DNA from: Candidatus Saccharimonadota bacterium
Lineage (GTDB): Bacteria > Patescibacteriota > Saccharimonadia > Saccharimonadales > Saccharimonadaceae
Length of the DNA: 64,000 bases
NCBI GenBank assembly: GCA_017552385.1
Contig: JAFZQB010000007.1
Location: forward strand, 51,593-115,592
Direction: 5' to 3'
The notes below the pieces were generated by a model. The model was not told the origin of the DNA and searched no databases. It saw nothing but the letters and a program-made list of their open reading frames with translations. Below, in pieces: positions 44,617 to 53,891 of this stretch (within the stretch, counting starts at the first letter, position 1; each line of letters starts with the position of its first letter). A program made the position numbers and the translations under genes.

Positions 44617-44782
44617 ATGAAATGTGCACCCCCTGTCGTAGATTTATGCGCACCAGAAGTGGCATATGTATATATTATAACACAATTTGAACAAAAATCA
44701 ATGGAATCAGGGGTCGCGCGGGTCGATTAATCCTTAAAAAACTCAAGTATTTTTAAGCTTTCTACGATATAATAGTATTATC

Positions 44783-45562
44783 ATGAAAGCAAAAGCAGTA
44801 CTGACCGCTAGCGACCGGACTATAGCACGCGTCGAAGAAAAGTACCTCATCACTAAGCAAGAGAAATCTGCATTGATGAAGGCGGTAAGTAAACGGCTAG
44901 CTCATGACGAATATTATAAAGAAGAAGTTTTAAGTCTTTATCTTGATACGGACAATTTTGATTTGGCAATTAAGACGATTGACCGACCAAACTTTCGTGA
45001 GAAAGTACGCGTAAGATCTTATAATGTGCCAACAAAATCTAAGGAAGTATTCTTTGAGGTAAAAACCAAGTTGAATACCGGCAAGAAGAAAATCGGGAAT
45101 AAGCGTAGACTAGTGATGCCTCTTAAAGATTTCTATGCATATATAGATAAGGGTCAAGATTTGGTAAAGATCGCCGAGAAAGCATCCGGTGGCGATATCC
45201 AGCAGATGCAAGTAGCGCGTGAGCTCGATTATTTGGTCAAGTACTTTGGGCTCAAACCAAAGCTCATCATCGTATCCGACCGAACGGCATTTCGCGGCAA
45301 GGACGATCGTGGTTTTCGATTAACATTCGACGAGAATTTAAGATTTAGACTCAATAAACTAAAGCTAGAAAAGGGTGGAGAAGGCGAAAAATATTTTCCG
45401 AATACGTCCGACCCGAAGCACTCGATAATCATGGAAGTAAAAACTATGCACGCAATGCCTCCGTGGTTCGTCGAAGAGTTAAGTCGACTCCATATATATC
45501 CAGTTCGGTTTTCAAAATATGGTAAAATCTATCAACTAATAAACGAAAGGAATAAAAAATAA
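44783..45562 (+). CDS. VTC-domain (polyphosphate polymerase-like) protein
   Basis: 259 residues. VTC domain of the CYTH-like triphosphate tunnel fold: RVEEKYLITKQEKSALMKAVSKRLAHDEYYKEEVLSLYLDTDNFDLA, then KVRVRSYN, VFFEVKTK, KRRLVMP and MEVKTMHAMPPWFVEELSRLHIYPVRFSKYG. In eukaryotic Vtc4 the fold makes polyphosphate from ATP. Bacterial copies with this layout sit next to DUF4956 and CotH-type or carbohydrate-binding genes, as here. The ATG is 9 bases after TATAAT, and the stop overlaps the next start (TAATG). Confidence 0.9.
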   Translation: MKAKAVLTASDRTIARVEEKYLITKQEKSALMKAVSKRLAHDEYYKEEVLSLYLDTDNFDLAIKTIDRPNFREKVRVRSYNVPTKSKEVFFEVKTKLNTGKKKIGNKRRLVMPLKDFYAYIDKGQDLVKIAEKASGGDIQQMQVARELDYLVKYFGLKPKLIIVSDRTAFRGKDDRGFRLTFDENLRFRLNKLKLEKGGEGEKYFPNTSDPKHSIIMEVKTMHAMPPWFVEELSRLHIYPVRFSKYGKIYQLINERNKK

Positions 45563-46233
45563 TGTTTAACAGTGTGTTTGATACAGCGGCGGCAGGACTC
45601 AATATCACAACAATTATGCTGTGTTCCGGTGTGGCGTTGGCGCTCGGACTTGTGATCGCATTCACGCACTTGAAAACCAGCAAGACGAGCCGAAATTTCT
45701 TAATCACGCTAACTATATTGCCGCTACTTGTTGAAGTAGTAATGCTAATGGTGAATGGATCGCTTGGCACTTCGATTGCGATTCTTGGCGCATTCTCGCT
45801 AATTCGTTTCCGTTCAATTGCAGGAAACTCAAAGGAAATCTCGAGTGTATTCTTTGCTATGGCAGTTGGTCTAGCACTTGGTATGGGCCACATCCTATTT
45901 GCTGCTGTGATAACAGCGATTACTGTAATTGTGATTTTAATTTTATCGAAGACGAATATCTTCAATCTTGCTGCGCAGCCACAGACACTTCAGATTACCA
46001 TTCCAGAAGACCTAGACTATACACATGCGTTTGATGCGGAGTTCAAGAAATTCACAAATCATCATGAGTTAGTTAAAAGCAAGACTAGCAACATGGGCAG
46101 CCTTTATGTGCTGACCTACGAAGTAAGCTTAAAGAAAACGGCGAGCGAGAAAGAGTTTTTGGATGCAATTAGGGTTAAGAATTCGAATTTGAAAGTATTG
46201 CTCAGCCACGTGTCAAAGGAGGCATTAATTTAG
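45562..46233 (+). CDS. DUF4956 membrane protein
   Basis: 223 residues. Four hydrophobic helices in the N-terminal 130 residues (TTIMLCSGVALALGLVIAF; NFLITLTILPLLVEVVMLM; LGTSIAILGAFSLIRFRS; FAMAVGLALGMGHILFAAVITAITVIVILIL), with the family hallmark GAFSLIRFRSIAGNSKEIS. A soluble C-terminal domain with an ACT-like pattern follows. It is sandwiched between the VTC and carbohydrate-binding genes with overlapping ends, so the three are one operon. Probably a partner or transporter for the VTC product; unproven. Confidence 0.88.
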   Translation: MFNSVFDTAAAGLNITTIMLCSGVALALGLVIAFTHLKTSKTSRNFLITLTILPLLVEVVMLMVNGSLGTSIAILGAFSLIRFRSIAGNSKEISSVFFAMAVGLALGMGHILFAAVITAITVIVILILSKTNIFNLAAQPQTLQITIPEDLDYTHAFDAEFKKFTNHHELVKSKTSNMGSLYVLTYEVSLKKTASEKEFLDAIRVKNSNLKVLLSHVSKEALI

Positions 46234-47759
46234 TGAGCAAAACTGAACAGATTTTACCAGAGAACAGAGGTAGGAAGAATATTAAAGCGCGTACGGAAAT
46301 TGCGACAGAATTGCCAGATAACTCGCCAGAAAAGCGAGAAAAAGAGCAGAATAAATGGTTTCCTTTCGTAATGATTGGGTTGTTGCTTGTGGTAGTAATT
46401 GTCGTTGCACTAATTCTTGGTGGAGCTAATGGTGACGGGAAAACGTCACTAGACAATAATATCAATGATACTGGTGTTAATTGGGAAAAGTACGCCGAGA
46501 ACACGATAGAATTGTCTGGCACAGGCAAAAGAACAATCACTGAGGCTGGGCAGTATCGTTTAACTGGTGAACTAGCAAATGGCTACATCGAGATTAATTC
46601 TCTCGGTGCAGTCAAATTAATACTTGATGGTGTTACGATTACAAACAATACTGGTCCAGCAATATACGTCGCCGAAGCAAAGATGGTAACAATAGAAACA
46701 GCAGACGGAAGCGTGAATAAATTAACCGATACTTCTTCGTACTCTGGATGGGATGAAGATGTATGTGGGGTGCTATTCTCGCATGATGATATGGTGCTAC
46801 AAGGTTCAGGCATACTTATAATTGAGGCGAACTACGAGGATGGGATTGTTGGTAAAGATGACCTTAAGATTAATTCCGGTACATATGCGATAACCGCTAA
46901 GGATGAAGGGATTCGTGGTAGAGATTCAGTATATATCGTTGATGGACGATTCGACATAACTGCCGGGGGTGATGCAATAAAGTCCAATAATAGCGAAGAG
47001 GTTGGTAAAGGTTGGGTAAAGATAGATGGTGGAGAGATTTATGTGAGCGCGGATGATGATGGTATACATGCTGAATCATCATTAGAAATAAACGGCGGGA
47101 CTATTCAAATTGCAAAGAGCTATGAAGGATTAGAGGGAGCCAATATCGCTATCAATGGTGGAGATATTTCTGTCACTTCTAGAGACGATGGTCTAAATGC
47201 TGCTGGCGGTAACGACAATTCATCACCAAGCATGGGAAGATATCAACAAAGCTCGAATGAATATGCTATATATATCAACGGCGGAAGATTATATGTTGAT
47301 GCCGCTGGCGACGGGATCGATAGCAATGGGGCGCTTTATCTTAATGGCGGTATTGTGATTGTTGATGGGCCGACCGGCAACGGCAACGGGGCTCTTGATT
47401 CAGAGACTGGTATTGTTTACAACGGCGGGTCAGTAATTGCGTTTGGCGCGAGCGGGATGGCGACGGCTCCAGGAGAATCATCATCTAAATATTCCCTGTC
47501 TGTGTTCTTTGCATCAACTTATAGTGCCGAAACAAAAATAACCGTAAAAGATGACGACGGGAACACTATTCTTGAGCATAAGAGTCTGAAGAGTTTTCAG
47601 CATGCATCATTTAGTAGTGAGCTGTTTAAGGAAAGTGAGACCTATCATATTTATGTGAACGATGAAGAATATACTAGTGTGACTTTGTTTGGTAAGACAA
47701 CGCAGGTTGGACAAGGTGGAGGAATGTTTGGGCCTGGCGGCGGTAATCGACGCTTCTAA
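46233..47759 (+). CDS. Membrane-anchored carbohydrate-binding-domain protein (DUF4353 type)
   Basis: 508 residues. A cytoplasmic basic N-terminus, TM at about 47-66 (FVMIGLLLVVVIVVALILGG), then a right-handed beta-helix-like domain with repeated GGEIYVSADDDGIHAES, GGDISVTSRDDGLNAAGG and GGRLYVDAAGDGIDSNG units. Each unit carries a DDGI/DG(L/I) turn, as in cohesin-associated carbohydrate-binding DUF4353 repeats. The glycine-rich C-terminus is GGMFGPGGGNRRF. The start is GTG overlapping the DUF4956 stop (TAGTG), with AAGGAGG upstream. Confidence 0.85.
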   Translation: MSKTEQILPENRGRKNIKARTEIATELPDNSPEKREKEQNKWFPFVMIGLLLVVVIVVALILGGANGDGKTSLDNNINDTGVNWEKYAENTIELSGTGKRTITEAGQYRLTGELANGYIEINSLGAVKLILDGVTITNNTGPAIYVAEAKMVTIETADGSVNKLTDTSSYSGWDEDVCGVLFSHDDMVLQGSGILIIEANYEDGIVGKDDLKINSGTYAITAKDEGIRGRDSVYIVDGRFDITAGGDAIKSNNSEEVGKGWVKIDGGEIYVSADDDGIHAESSLEINGGTIQIAKSYEGLEGANIAINGGDISVTSRDDGLNAAGGNDNSSPSMGRYQQSSNEYAIYINGGRLYVDAAGDGIDSNGALYLNGGIVIVDGPTGNGNGALDSETGIVYNGGSVIAFGASGMATAPGESSSKYSLSVFFASTYSAETKITVKDDDGNTILEHKSLKSFQHASFSSELFKESETYHIYVNDEEYTSVTLFGKTTQVGQGGGMFGPGGGNRRF

Positions 47760-47795
47760 AAAAATAATCCCCGGCAAACCCGGGGGATTATTTTA
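47757..47795 (+). terminator. Terminator of the VTC operon
   Basis: AAAATAATCCCCCG-type stem with a T-rich 3' side, immediately after the stop; nearly symmetric, so also usable on the minus strand. Confidence 0.8.
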
Positions 47796-47800
47796 TCTAC

Positions 47801-48436
47801 TTAGCAATCCATTGCTTCGCCGGGGCGAAGGTATTTGAGCGTGGTGCCGATTTTCTCACAGGCGCCATTAACAACATTGTAGGTTATCCCTTGGCCAAAA
47901 TCAGAAAGAAGGGCATCATGTACCGGAATGGCTGTTTGCGGCCTAACTTTACTGATATAGTTTACAACTTCTGAGGTTTTACACCATGGGGCGCAAAATG
48001 GCACCAGAAGAATCGGTGCTTTGATTGGTGGAGTATCGAACGAGTCGCCTGGATTGATAATTGTGTCGTCTATGATAACTCCGGTGTTCTCGCAGAGAAT
48101 AACTCCAGGGAGAATGAAAGCATGATATTTACCAAAGAAGCTGAGTTTGAACTTACCGATTTGCTTCGTTTCTCCATCGTTGACTGGATCGGAGTCAAAC
48201 TCGGTGAAGTTCGCGAGATTGTCATTGGTTGTAAGAATCTTTGCATTTGGGTTGTCTGCCATAATCCGTTTGATGACTTCTGGTTGGCAGTGGTCGCCAT
48301 GGCGATGCGTAATAATAATAGCAATAATGCCTTCGAGCTTAGGCAAAGCGTGAGTAATCTCGACAGGGTCAAAAATGATTTTCTCGCCCTCTTTTTCTAA
48401 AAGGATTGTTGAATGGTCGAACTTTGTAATCTTCAT
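47801..48436 (-). CDS. MBL-fold metallohydrolase (UlaG-like)
   Basis: 211 residues. HxHxDH metal motif in ITHRHGDHCQPE, with a preceding DHSTILLEKEGEKIIFDPVEI, the usual start of UlaG/YtnP-like proteins. Later metal-site residues occur in FGKYHAF, TIINPGDSF, LLVPFCAPWC and AIPVHDALLSDFG. It has the compact length of this group and no signal peptide. TATAAT ends 6 bases before the ATG. Substrate unknown. Confidence 0.88.
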   Translation of the reverse strand: MKITKFDHSTILLEKEGEKIIFDPVEITHALPKLEGIIAIIITHRHGDHCQPEVIKRIMADNPNAKILTTNDNLANFTEFDSDPVNDGETKQIGKFKLSFFGKYHAFILPGVILCENTGVIIDDTIINPGDSFDTPPIKAPILLVPFCAPWCKTSEVVNYISKVRPQTAIPVHDALLSDFGQGITYNVVNGACEKIGTTLKYLRPGEAMDC

Positions 48437-48488
48437 AAAGCTATTATACCATCTATGTGGATTTGATGTGGAGGAATGAGTGTCGTTA

Positions 48489-50822
48489 TTATGGCTTAAT
48501 GGTGAAGCTTGAAATATTGGAACCAGACCATTGATCGGTCATCTCGACACCTCTAGAGATGGCTGCATTATACGAATTAAGGCTGGGTTGCGAGATGTAA
48601 ACGGTTTGAAGATTTGTAGTGTTTTTAAATGTAGTTCTCATGCCAGTGGAATATGCATAATAAATACCTTCCCCTGCCCCATCCCAAGCTTCGTTAGTAA
48701 GAGTGTCAAAATTCCATCCGGAGAGGTCAATAACCTGCAAACTAGAGCATCCCATAAACATCTGCGTCATATCTTTCACGTTGCTTGTGTTCCAGCCGGA
48801 AAGATCGAGCGTGCCATTATCGCCGACAAAGGCAGCTGCTCGCGTAAGGAAACCTCCGGCGTCAATTAGGCTAGCAGTGTTCCAATGAGATACATCACCT
48901 ATTGTAGTAAGTACCTTAGCATCATTAAACATATTCCACATAGTCTTGACGCTCGAAACATCCCATCTAGAGAGATCGAGAGATTCAAGCTTGAAGTTAT
49001 CGCAAAACATATGGTTCATTGATTCTACTTTAGATACATTCCAATTCTTTATGCCTGGGTAGCTGGTCATTTGTCCCGCGCCATAAAACATGGATGTCAT
49101 ATTAGTAACATTTGATACGTCCCAATTTTCTAAGCCGATTATCGTAGTTAGCTGGCCATTGCCCTCCCAGCTTTCTCCGACCGCGAACATACTGGCCATA
49201 TTTGTTACGTTGCTAGTATCCCAATTAGATACATTTATCGATGTCAGCGCAAGAACGTGTTGGAACATACCGGCCATATTCGTAACATTAGAAGTGTTCC
49301 AATTCGCGAGAGCAGAAGCGTCTGCTATTTCTTTCGATTCGTAAAATAGATATGACATATCCTCGACTTTAGATGTGTCCCAGTTCTCGAGAGCAGAAAT
49401 GTCGGTTAGGAGTGGGCACTCACAAAACGCGGTCGCTAACGAAGTAACATTCTTCGTGTCCCATTCTTCCAAACCATGTAGCGACGTAAGGGCATACGAG
49501 TAAACAAAAGCATTTTGCATACTAGTGACGTTGCTCACATCCCAATTGGCGAGAGGGGTCAGATCCGTGATCTGGTTCTCGTAGAAAAGCTGATTCATGT
49601 TTTCCACACTGCTCGTATCCCAATTCGCTAAGGCAGAAATATCTGATAGCGTTTGGGTGCGTGTAAATGTATTGTACATTTGCGTTACATTTGAAACGTC
49701 CCAATTTTCCAGACCAGAAAGAGAAGTAAGTCTAGTAAAACCAAATGCAGCGGCAAGATTTGTTAGACTGCTCGTATCCCAATTCGCTAAGGCAGATACT
49801 GACGTTAAACTGGTGTCGCGCGCAAATATACTAACCATGCTTTCTACCCATGACGCATCCCAATCGGCGAGCCCGGATATATCAGAGAGACTTGTATTGT
49901 TTCTAAACATCTGGTCCGAGTCTTGGCTCATTACAACAGTATCACCTTCTGTGTATACATACATAATACCAAGATTATCAGTGTTATCGAAGAAGATATA
50001 GACTGGATACTTGGCGTCTGGTAATGAGATAGTGTTGGCTTCGGTTGGTTCAAAATCTTCTGGAAGAGAGTCGGCCGTATGAATAGCTTTGATGTCGCCA
50101 GTAGAGGTCATTGCTGAAGTAATCGCTGCTCCGGAAGCAAGCGACTTCATTTTGATGTTGACATTTGCACCAGTATCCAACATGGAGCCTGGTGGCGCGG
50201 CATGGCTACTTGGATGCACTAAGGTAAACTTCACCTTACCTTCATAAGTACCAGCCGGTTGATTAGGAGCTACGTAAGCATAGAACTCAGTGTCTAGGTT
50301 GGCGCCAATAGTTTGGTCAGTAGTAGAAGGGTAGGAAGCGATTTTAGTATTTGTGCTTGGAACTATATGATAATTAGTGAAGTCTTCGGTACCATTAGTG
50401 CCATCAGAAATAGTAGCGGTGAGGTTTCCTTGTGCTGCAGTATTGTGGGAGACTTTCATGTTCCAGCGTGAGGGATCAGCACTGCTAATACTGGATGGGA
50501 TAAGGTTGTCTGTGCCAGACATGCGAAGATTATTGTCACCGTTAATATTCCCTGTGTAGCCTATGGCGTAAATAGCTAGTCCTTCACCATCATTACATAG
50601 AGCTTTGAGATGGCTAGTGCCTATAGTATCGTCTGTACCAGGATAGATAGTTTGTGCTAGATCATCATCAGTGATAGAAAGAGAGCAGACAGATGGGACG
50701 GTGATAGAAACATTAACTGTGCCAGAAGAACTAGCTGAGGTGGTGGGCGAAGTGAGGAAGAGGCCAGAAAGGAAAGTAAGAGCAAAAAGCGCCATGCTGA
50801 ATGATGTTATTTGCTTGTACAT
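48489..50822 (-). CDS. BspA-type leucine-rich-repeat surface protein
   Basis: 777 residues. Signal peptide (about 1-30) and a beta-rich N-terminal domain shared with the two FISUMP proteins further on (SVCSLSITDDDLAQTIYPGTDDTIG...). Then comes a run of about 15 BspA/DUF285 repeats with the LxxWDTSNVTNMxxMF pattern (e.g. LANWDTSSVENMNQLF). These repeats are found in oral and gut bacteria and Trichomonas surface proteins and bind host matrix. It has no LPxTG or C-terminal membrane helix, so anchoring is unclear. AAAGGG lies upstream of the ATG. Confidence 0.88.
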   Translation of the reverse strand: MYKQITSFSMALFALTFLSGLFLTSPTTSASSSGTVNVSITVPSVCSLSITDDDLAQTIYPGTDDTIGTSHLKALCNDGEGLAIYAIGYTGNINGDNNLRMSGTDNLIPSSISSADPSRWNMKVSHNTAAQGNLTATISDGTNGTEDFTNYHIVPSTNTKIASYPSTTDQTIGANLDTEFYAYVAPNQPAGTYEGKVKFTLVHPSSHAAPPGSMLDTGANVNIKMKSLASGAAITSAMTSTGDIKAIHTADSLPEDFEPTEANTISLPDAKYPVYIFFDNTDNLGIMYVYTEGDTVVMSQDSDQMFRNNTSLSDISGLADWDASWVESMVSIFARDTSLTSVSALANWDTSSLTNLAAAFGFTRLTSLSGLENWDVSNVTQMYNTFTRTQTLSDISALANWDTSSVENMNQLFYENQITDLTPLANWDVSNVTSMQNAFVYSYALTSLHGLEEWDTKNVTSLATAFCECPLLTDISALENWDTSKVEDMSYLFYESKEIADASALANWNTSNVTNMAGMFQHVLALTSINVSNWDTSNVTNMASMFAVGESWEGNGQLTTIIGLENWDVSNVTNMTSMFYGAGQMTSYPGIKNWNVSKVESMNHMFCDNFKLESLDLSRWDVSSVKTMWNMFNDAKVLTTIGDVSHWNTASLIDAGGFLTRAAAFVGDNGTLDLSGWNTSNVKDMTQMFMGCSSLQVIDLSGWNFDTLTNEAWDGAGEGIYYAYSTGMRTTFKNTTNLQTVYISQPSLNSYNAAISRGVEMTDQWSGSNISSFTIKP

Positions 50823-50929
50823 AAAATAATGAATCCCTTTCTATATGAGTATGTTTTTATTTCTGCACCCTACTTGGTTTTAGTATAACTATATTTTAAG
50901 AAAAAAGCAAGAGCGTTTTGCATAGACAA

Positions 50930-50964
50930 CGAAAATCCCCCGGATATAATCCGGGGGAAATTCG
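50930..50964 (-). terminator. Terminator of the LPETG surface protein gene
   Basis: TCCCCCGGAT/ATCCGGGGGA hairpin with a T-run on the minus strand, 36 bases beyond the stop codon. Confidence 0.8.
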
Positions 50965-51000
50965 TTTAACAATGGCTTCTCGGGAGCGGTCAAGCTTTAA

Positions 51001-52239
51001 TTAGAAGCGTTTGCGGCTAGTCAAGAAGTAACCAGCAGCCGTAACGAGGGAGCCAGCACCAAGAGCGGTGGCAGCGATGTCGCTAGCACCAGTCTCTGGG
51101 AGTTCTGGTTCTGGTTCTGGCTTAACCGGTTCAGTTGGTTCCGGGCAGCCTTTGTAGATAAGAACGTCAGCGTAATCTTGTTTCATGGTTGCTTCGTGAC
51201 CGATGTAACCTTGAGCCCAAGAGCGAAGAACGTTATCACCACCACAACCGAGGTTGTCATCTTTCATAGTAACTTGGAAGGTGACGACGGCAGCAGCATT
51301 AGCTTTGTAATCGCCGATGTTGATACCTTCGGAAGTAGTTAGGCCATCAGATTGAAGAGCGAGGCCCTCTTTGTAGTTAGAGTTGTAAAGCTTGGTAGAG
51401 CCAGGAACGTAAGTTTGGTTAGAACCAAGTTTGTCGAAGAGGACGACGTCTTTCTCAAGAGAGTCGCTAGTATTTTTGTAGGTGATTTTGTATTCAACAG
51501 TATCACCAACTTTGGCGTAGACTTGTTTCTTCCACTCGGTTTCACCAGCAAGACGAACGAGCTTAGTGACAGAGAAGTCATAGTCGTAAACTGCCTTGAC
51601 ACGGAAAGTGACAATAGCAGCATAGCCGAAACAGCCAGGGATCTGACCGTCAAGGCTATCGTAACCAAGAGTAGTACCGCCCATAACGAGGTTGTCGCTT
51701 AGGGTAGTGCCACCAATTTTACCTTTGTTCTCGATAAGAGCAGAGCCCTTAACGTATTCTAGGTGGAAAGTATTAGTGTCAGATTTGAAGACGACTTCGT
51801 CCCAAACCTTAGCTGGGGTGCTGTTAGAAGCGGAAACGGTACCAGTGACAGTAATAGATTTACTAGATTCAGTTGGAACGTTTACGTTAGCAGTCACATC
51901 TTTCGCGACCATTTCAGTGCCGCGAGGGTTGTTATTGTGGACATAAAGACGCACAATATATTCTTTGCCATTCTCGACTTCAATGTAATCTGCATTCCAG
52001 ATATTCTTGGAGTCAGCGGCACGGGCTTGAACGAAGTAAAGCTCATTCAAGTCAGGGTTGTCAGAAATGGAGTTAAAGACGATCTTATCGTCGATAGCGC
52101 CATTATTGATTTCCTCGATGGTGTAAGATTTACGACCACCGTCGGAGTCGCCCCAAGCGGAAACGTTGGTAGCGACGAGAGCAGTTCCGGCTACAGCAGT
52201 AATAGCTGCAACGCCGAGAACGGACTTAATGTTTTTCAT
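51001..52239 (-). CDS. LPETG-anchored surface protein with DUF11-like repeat
   Basis: 412 residues. Signal peptide (about 1-28), a beta-rich region, then a DUF11-like repeat (YAKVGDTVEYKITYKNTSDSLEKDVVLFDKLGSNQTYVPGSTKLYNSN), a Glu/Pro-rich spacer (EPTEPVKPEPEPE) and a perfect sorting signal LPETG, a hydrophobic stretch and RKRF. Strong AAAGGAG. The region upstream has a TTAAC-ATA-GTTAA inverted repeat. Likely an abundant wall protein; a sortase must exist elsewhere in the genome. Confidence 0.9.
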   Translation of the reverse strand: MKNIKSVLGVAAITAVAGTALVATNVSAWGDSDGGRKSYTIEEINNGAIDDKIVFNSISDNPDLNELYFVQARAADSKNIWNADYIEVENGKEYIVRLYVHNNNPRGTEMVAKDVTANVNVPTESSKSITVTGTVSASNSTPAKVWDEVVFKSDTNTFHLEYVKGSALIENKGKIGGTTLSDNLVMGGTTLGYDSLDGQIPGCFGYAAIVTFRVKAVYDYDFSVTKLVRLAGETEWKKQVYAKVGDTVEYKITYKNTSDSLEKDVVLFDKLGSNQTYVPGSTKLYNSNYKEGLALQSDGLTTSEGINIGDYKANAAAVVTFQVTMKDDNLGCGGDNVLRSWAQGYIGHEATMKQDYADVLIYKGCPEPTEPVKPEPEPELPETGASDIAATALGAGSLVTAAGYFLTSRKRF

Positions 52240-52400
52240 AATAACTCCTTTATAAGATTATTATCAGGTTAACATAGTTAATATTATTTTTCTAGGGGTA
52301 ATTTAAAAAATCACCTCTAAAAACTCTCTTTTGACTAGCCGAATTGTTAAAATGCGTCGTAGCCTAAAGCCGAATCATCTCAGATGCAAACTTGGGAATT

Positions 52401-52425
52401 GCCTAGGCGGAGAAGCCGCCTAGGC
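52401..52425. repeat. Perfect inverted repeat downstream of the GC-rich island
   Basis: GCCTAGGCGG, loop AGAAG, CCGCCTAGGC. It has no T-run on either strand, so it is not a standard intrinsic terminator, though it could stall RNA polymerase or mark the island end. Confidence 0.6.
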
Positions 52426-52450
52426 GTGGGTAAGGTGCTCCAATACGAAC

Positions 52451-53887
52451 TTAGACTGAATTGGGGTCGAACGTGTCGTCCCCTGTACCAGTGGGTTTTT
52501 CCGTGGGGACATTATGTCCCGGGTCAGACGGAGGCGGTGTATTCTGATCCTCGCGGATCGGAGGAGGCGCTTCTGTCTGACAGACTTCCGTAGGCCTTAC
52601 TACAGCAGTGGGTACCGGTGTAGGTTCGGCCGTCGGTTCGGGGGTTGCTGTCGGGGTGGACGGAGTCGGCGTAGACTCAACGTGATCCGTTGTATGTGGA
52701 TCGGCTGAGTGCTGCGGATCTGTTTCTCCGCCACCGATTGGCGCGTCTGATACTGTCGGACGCTGCGACGGGTCCTTAGTAGGACGCGGCTTCTTGGTCG
52801 GGGTAGGCGCAGGTGTCGGCGTCGGTTCCTCACTAGGAGGTGTGCCTCCACCGCCTTTGGTCTTCCATTTCCAAGTTCCGCCCTCGGTCAGATTTATGTA
52901 TGCACGTGCTCGATAGCTGTTCGCATTTACTCCTGCTGCGGCGGCTGCGACCTTCCAGGCGCCCTTGTAAGAGACGAAACTCGTCTCTTCTCCCTTGGCG
53001 TAGAAGGTGACAACCAGGTCAGGCGTATTGTTTGAATCAGAATATTTTCTACCGAACAGTTCGAGAATTTTTCCTTCGCCGGGTTCTCTCAGCATTACTT
53101 CGAGTTCCCAGTTGGGATCAACTTCTCCGCGACCGCCATTGATCTTCTTAAAGAATTTCGTAAGCGCCTCGTTGGCGATCTTGTCATATTCTCCAGAAGG
53201 AAGATTGGCGAGTTTATCCGCGTATTGGTTGACTTCATCCATATTCTTGAAGTCTTCCAGATGCATTTGAAACCTGAACCAGGTAAGTGTCCAGGGATCC
53301 GAAACTGCTGCCTTTAGCCAGTTGGTGGTACGCATCGCCCATTCATCACCGGAAATCGGCATACCGAAAGCTTCGGGAACCTCTTTCGCGAGATTGCTGT
53401 TCTTGGCGATAAACCACGGGTCGCTTCCTTTCAGCCATCCACCAGAATAGGTGAACGTTTCGAGTGTAACCGTCTGGTTATCGATGGTGAAGGACGCCGT
53501 TTTACCTGTGGGGGCAAAGACGACTTGCGGGGCTGGCGTAGGCGTAGGAACGGGTGTCGGCTCCGGTGTCGGAACCGCTGTAGGTTGCGGCGTCAAGACT
53601 GCTGTCGGTTCCGGAGTCAGGACTGCTGTCGGTTCCGGAGTTGGATCCGCGGGTGGCGGATTTGTGGCCTGCTGAGCAGGCGGCTCCGTCACTTCGGGAA
53701 TTGTTCTTTCGGGGGGCGCATCCGTAGGATTAGGCTCCAAAAGGGAGGCGAAATCCCAGGTGGGTGCACGTGAGACCCAGCCCTGATTGTAGGCAAGGGT
53801 CCAACCCCCCCAGATCAGCAGGCCGAGCAGCGCGAGCACAATGGCCGCGACGATCAGCCGGCTGATAACCGGGAAACGTTTGAACAT
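52451..53887 (-). CDS. Proline-rich membrane-anchored protein of a GC-rich island
   Basis: 478 residues. N-terminal TM (about 10-30, VIVAAIVLALLGLLIWGGW-like), a (P-T-P-E-P-T-A-V) repeat spacer at about 80-130, and a globular domain of about 200 residues rich in Trp and Phe. A second Pro/Thr/Lys-rich tail carries PTPTPAPTPTKKPRPTKDP and a disordered acidic end. Such proteins with twin Pro-rich linkers are common in mobile elements of gut Firmicutes, but I cannot name this family. Composition is visibly more GC-rich than the flanking genes. GGGAGGAG supports the start at 53887, 5 bases after the upstream gene. Confidence 0.72.
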   Translation of the reverse strand: MFKRFPVISRLIVAAIVLALLGLLIWGGWTLAYNQGWVSRAPTWDFASLLEPNPTDAPPERTIPEVTEPPAQQATNPPPADPTPEPTAVLTPEPTAVLTPQPTAVPTPEPTPVPTPTPAPQVVFAPTGKTASFTIDNQTVTLETFTYSGGWLKGSDPWFIAKNSNLAKEVPEAFGMPISGDEWAMRTTNWLKAAVSDPWTLTWFRFQMHLEDFKNMDEVNQYADKLANLPSGEYDKIANEALTKFFKKINGGRGEVDPNWELEVMLREPGEGKILELFGRKYSDSNNTPDLVVTFYAKGEETSFVSYKGAWKVAAAAAGVNANSYRARAYINLTEGGTWKWKTKGGGGTPPSEEPTPTPAPTPTKKPRPTKDPSQRPTVSDAPIGGGETDPQHSADPHTTDHVESTPTPSTPTATPEPTAEPTPVPTAVVRPTEVCQTEAPPPIREDQNTPPPSDPGHNVPTEKPTGTGDDTFDPNSV

Positions 53888-53891
53888 AGTA

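Noticed and set aside
52401..52425. Perfect hairpin as an intrinsic terminator
   Set aside because: No T-run follows on either strand; listed as an inverted repeat instead.
53525..53675. Dense direct repeats on the plus strand, CRISPR-like at first glance
   Set aside because: They are codon-level repeats of Pro-Thr-Glu units within the proline-rich protein; no spacers of constant length and no cas genes.
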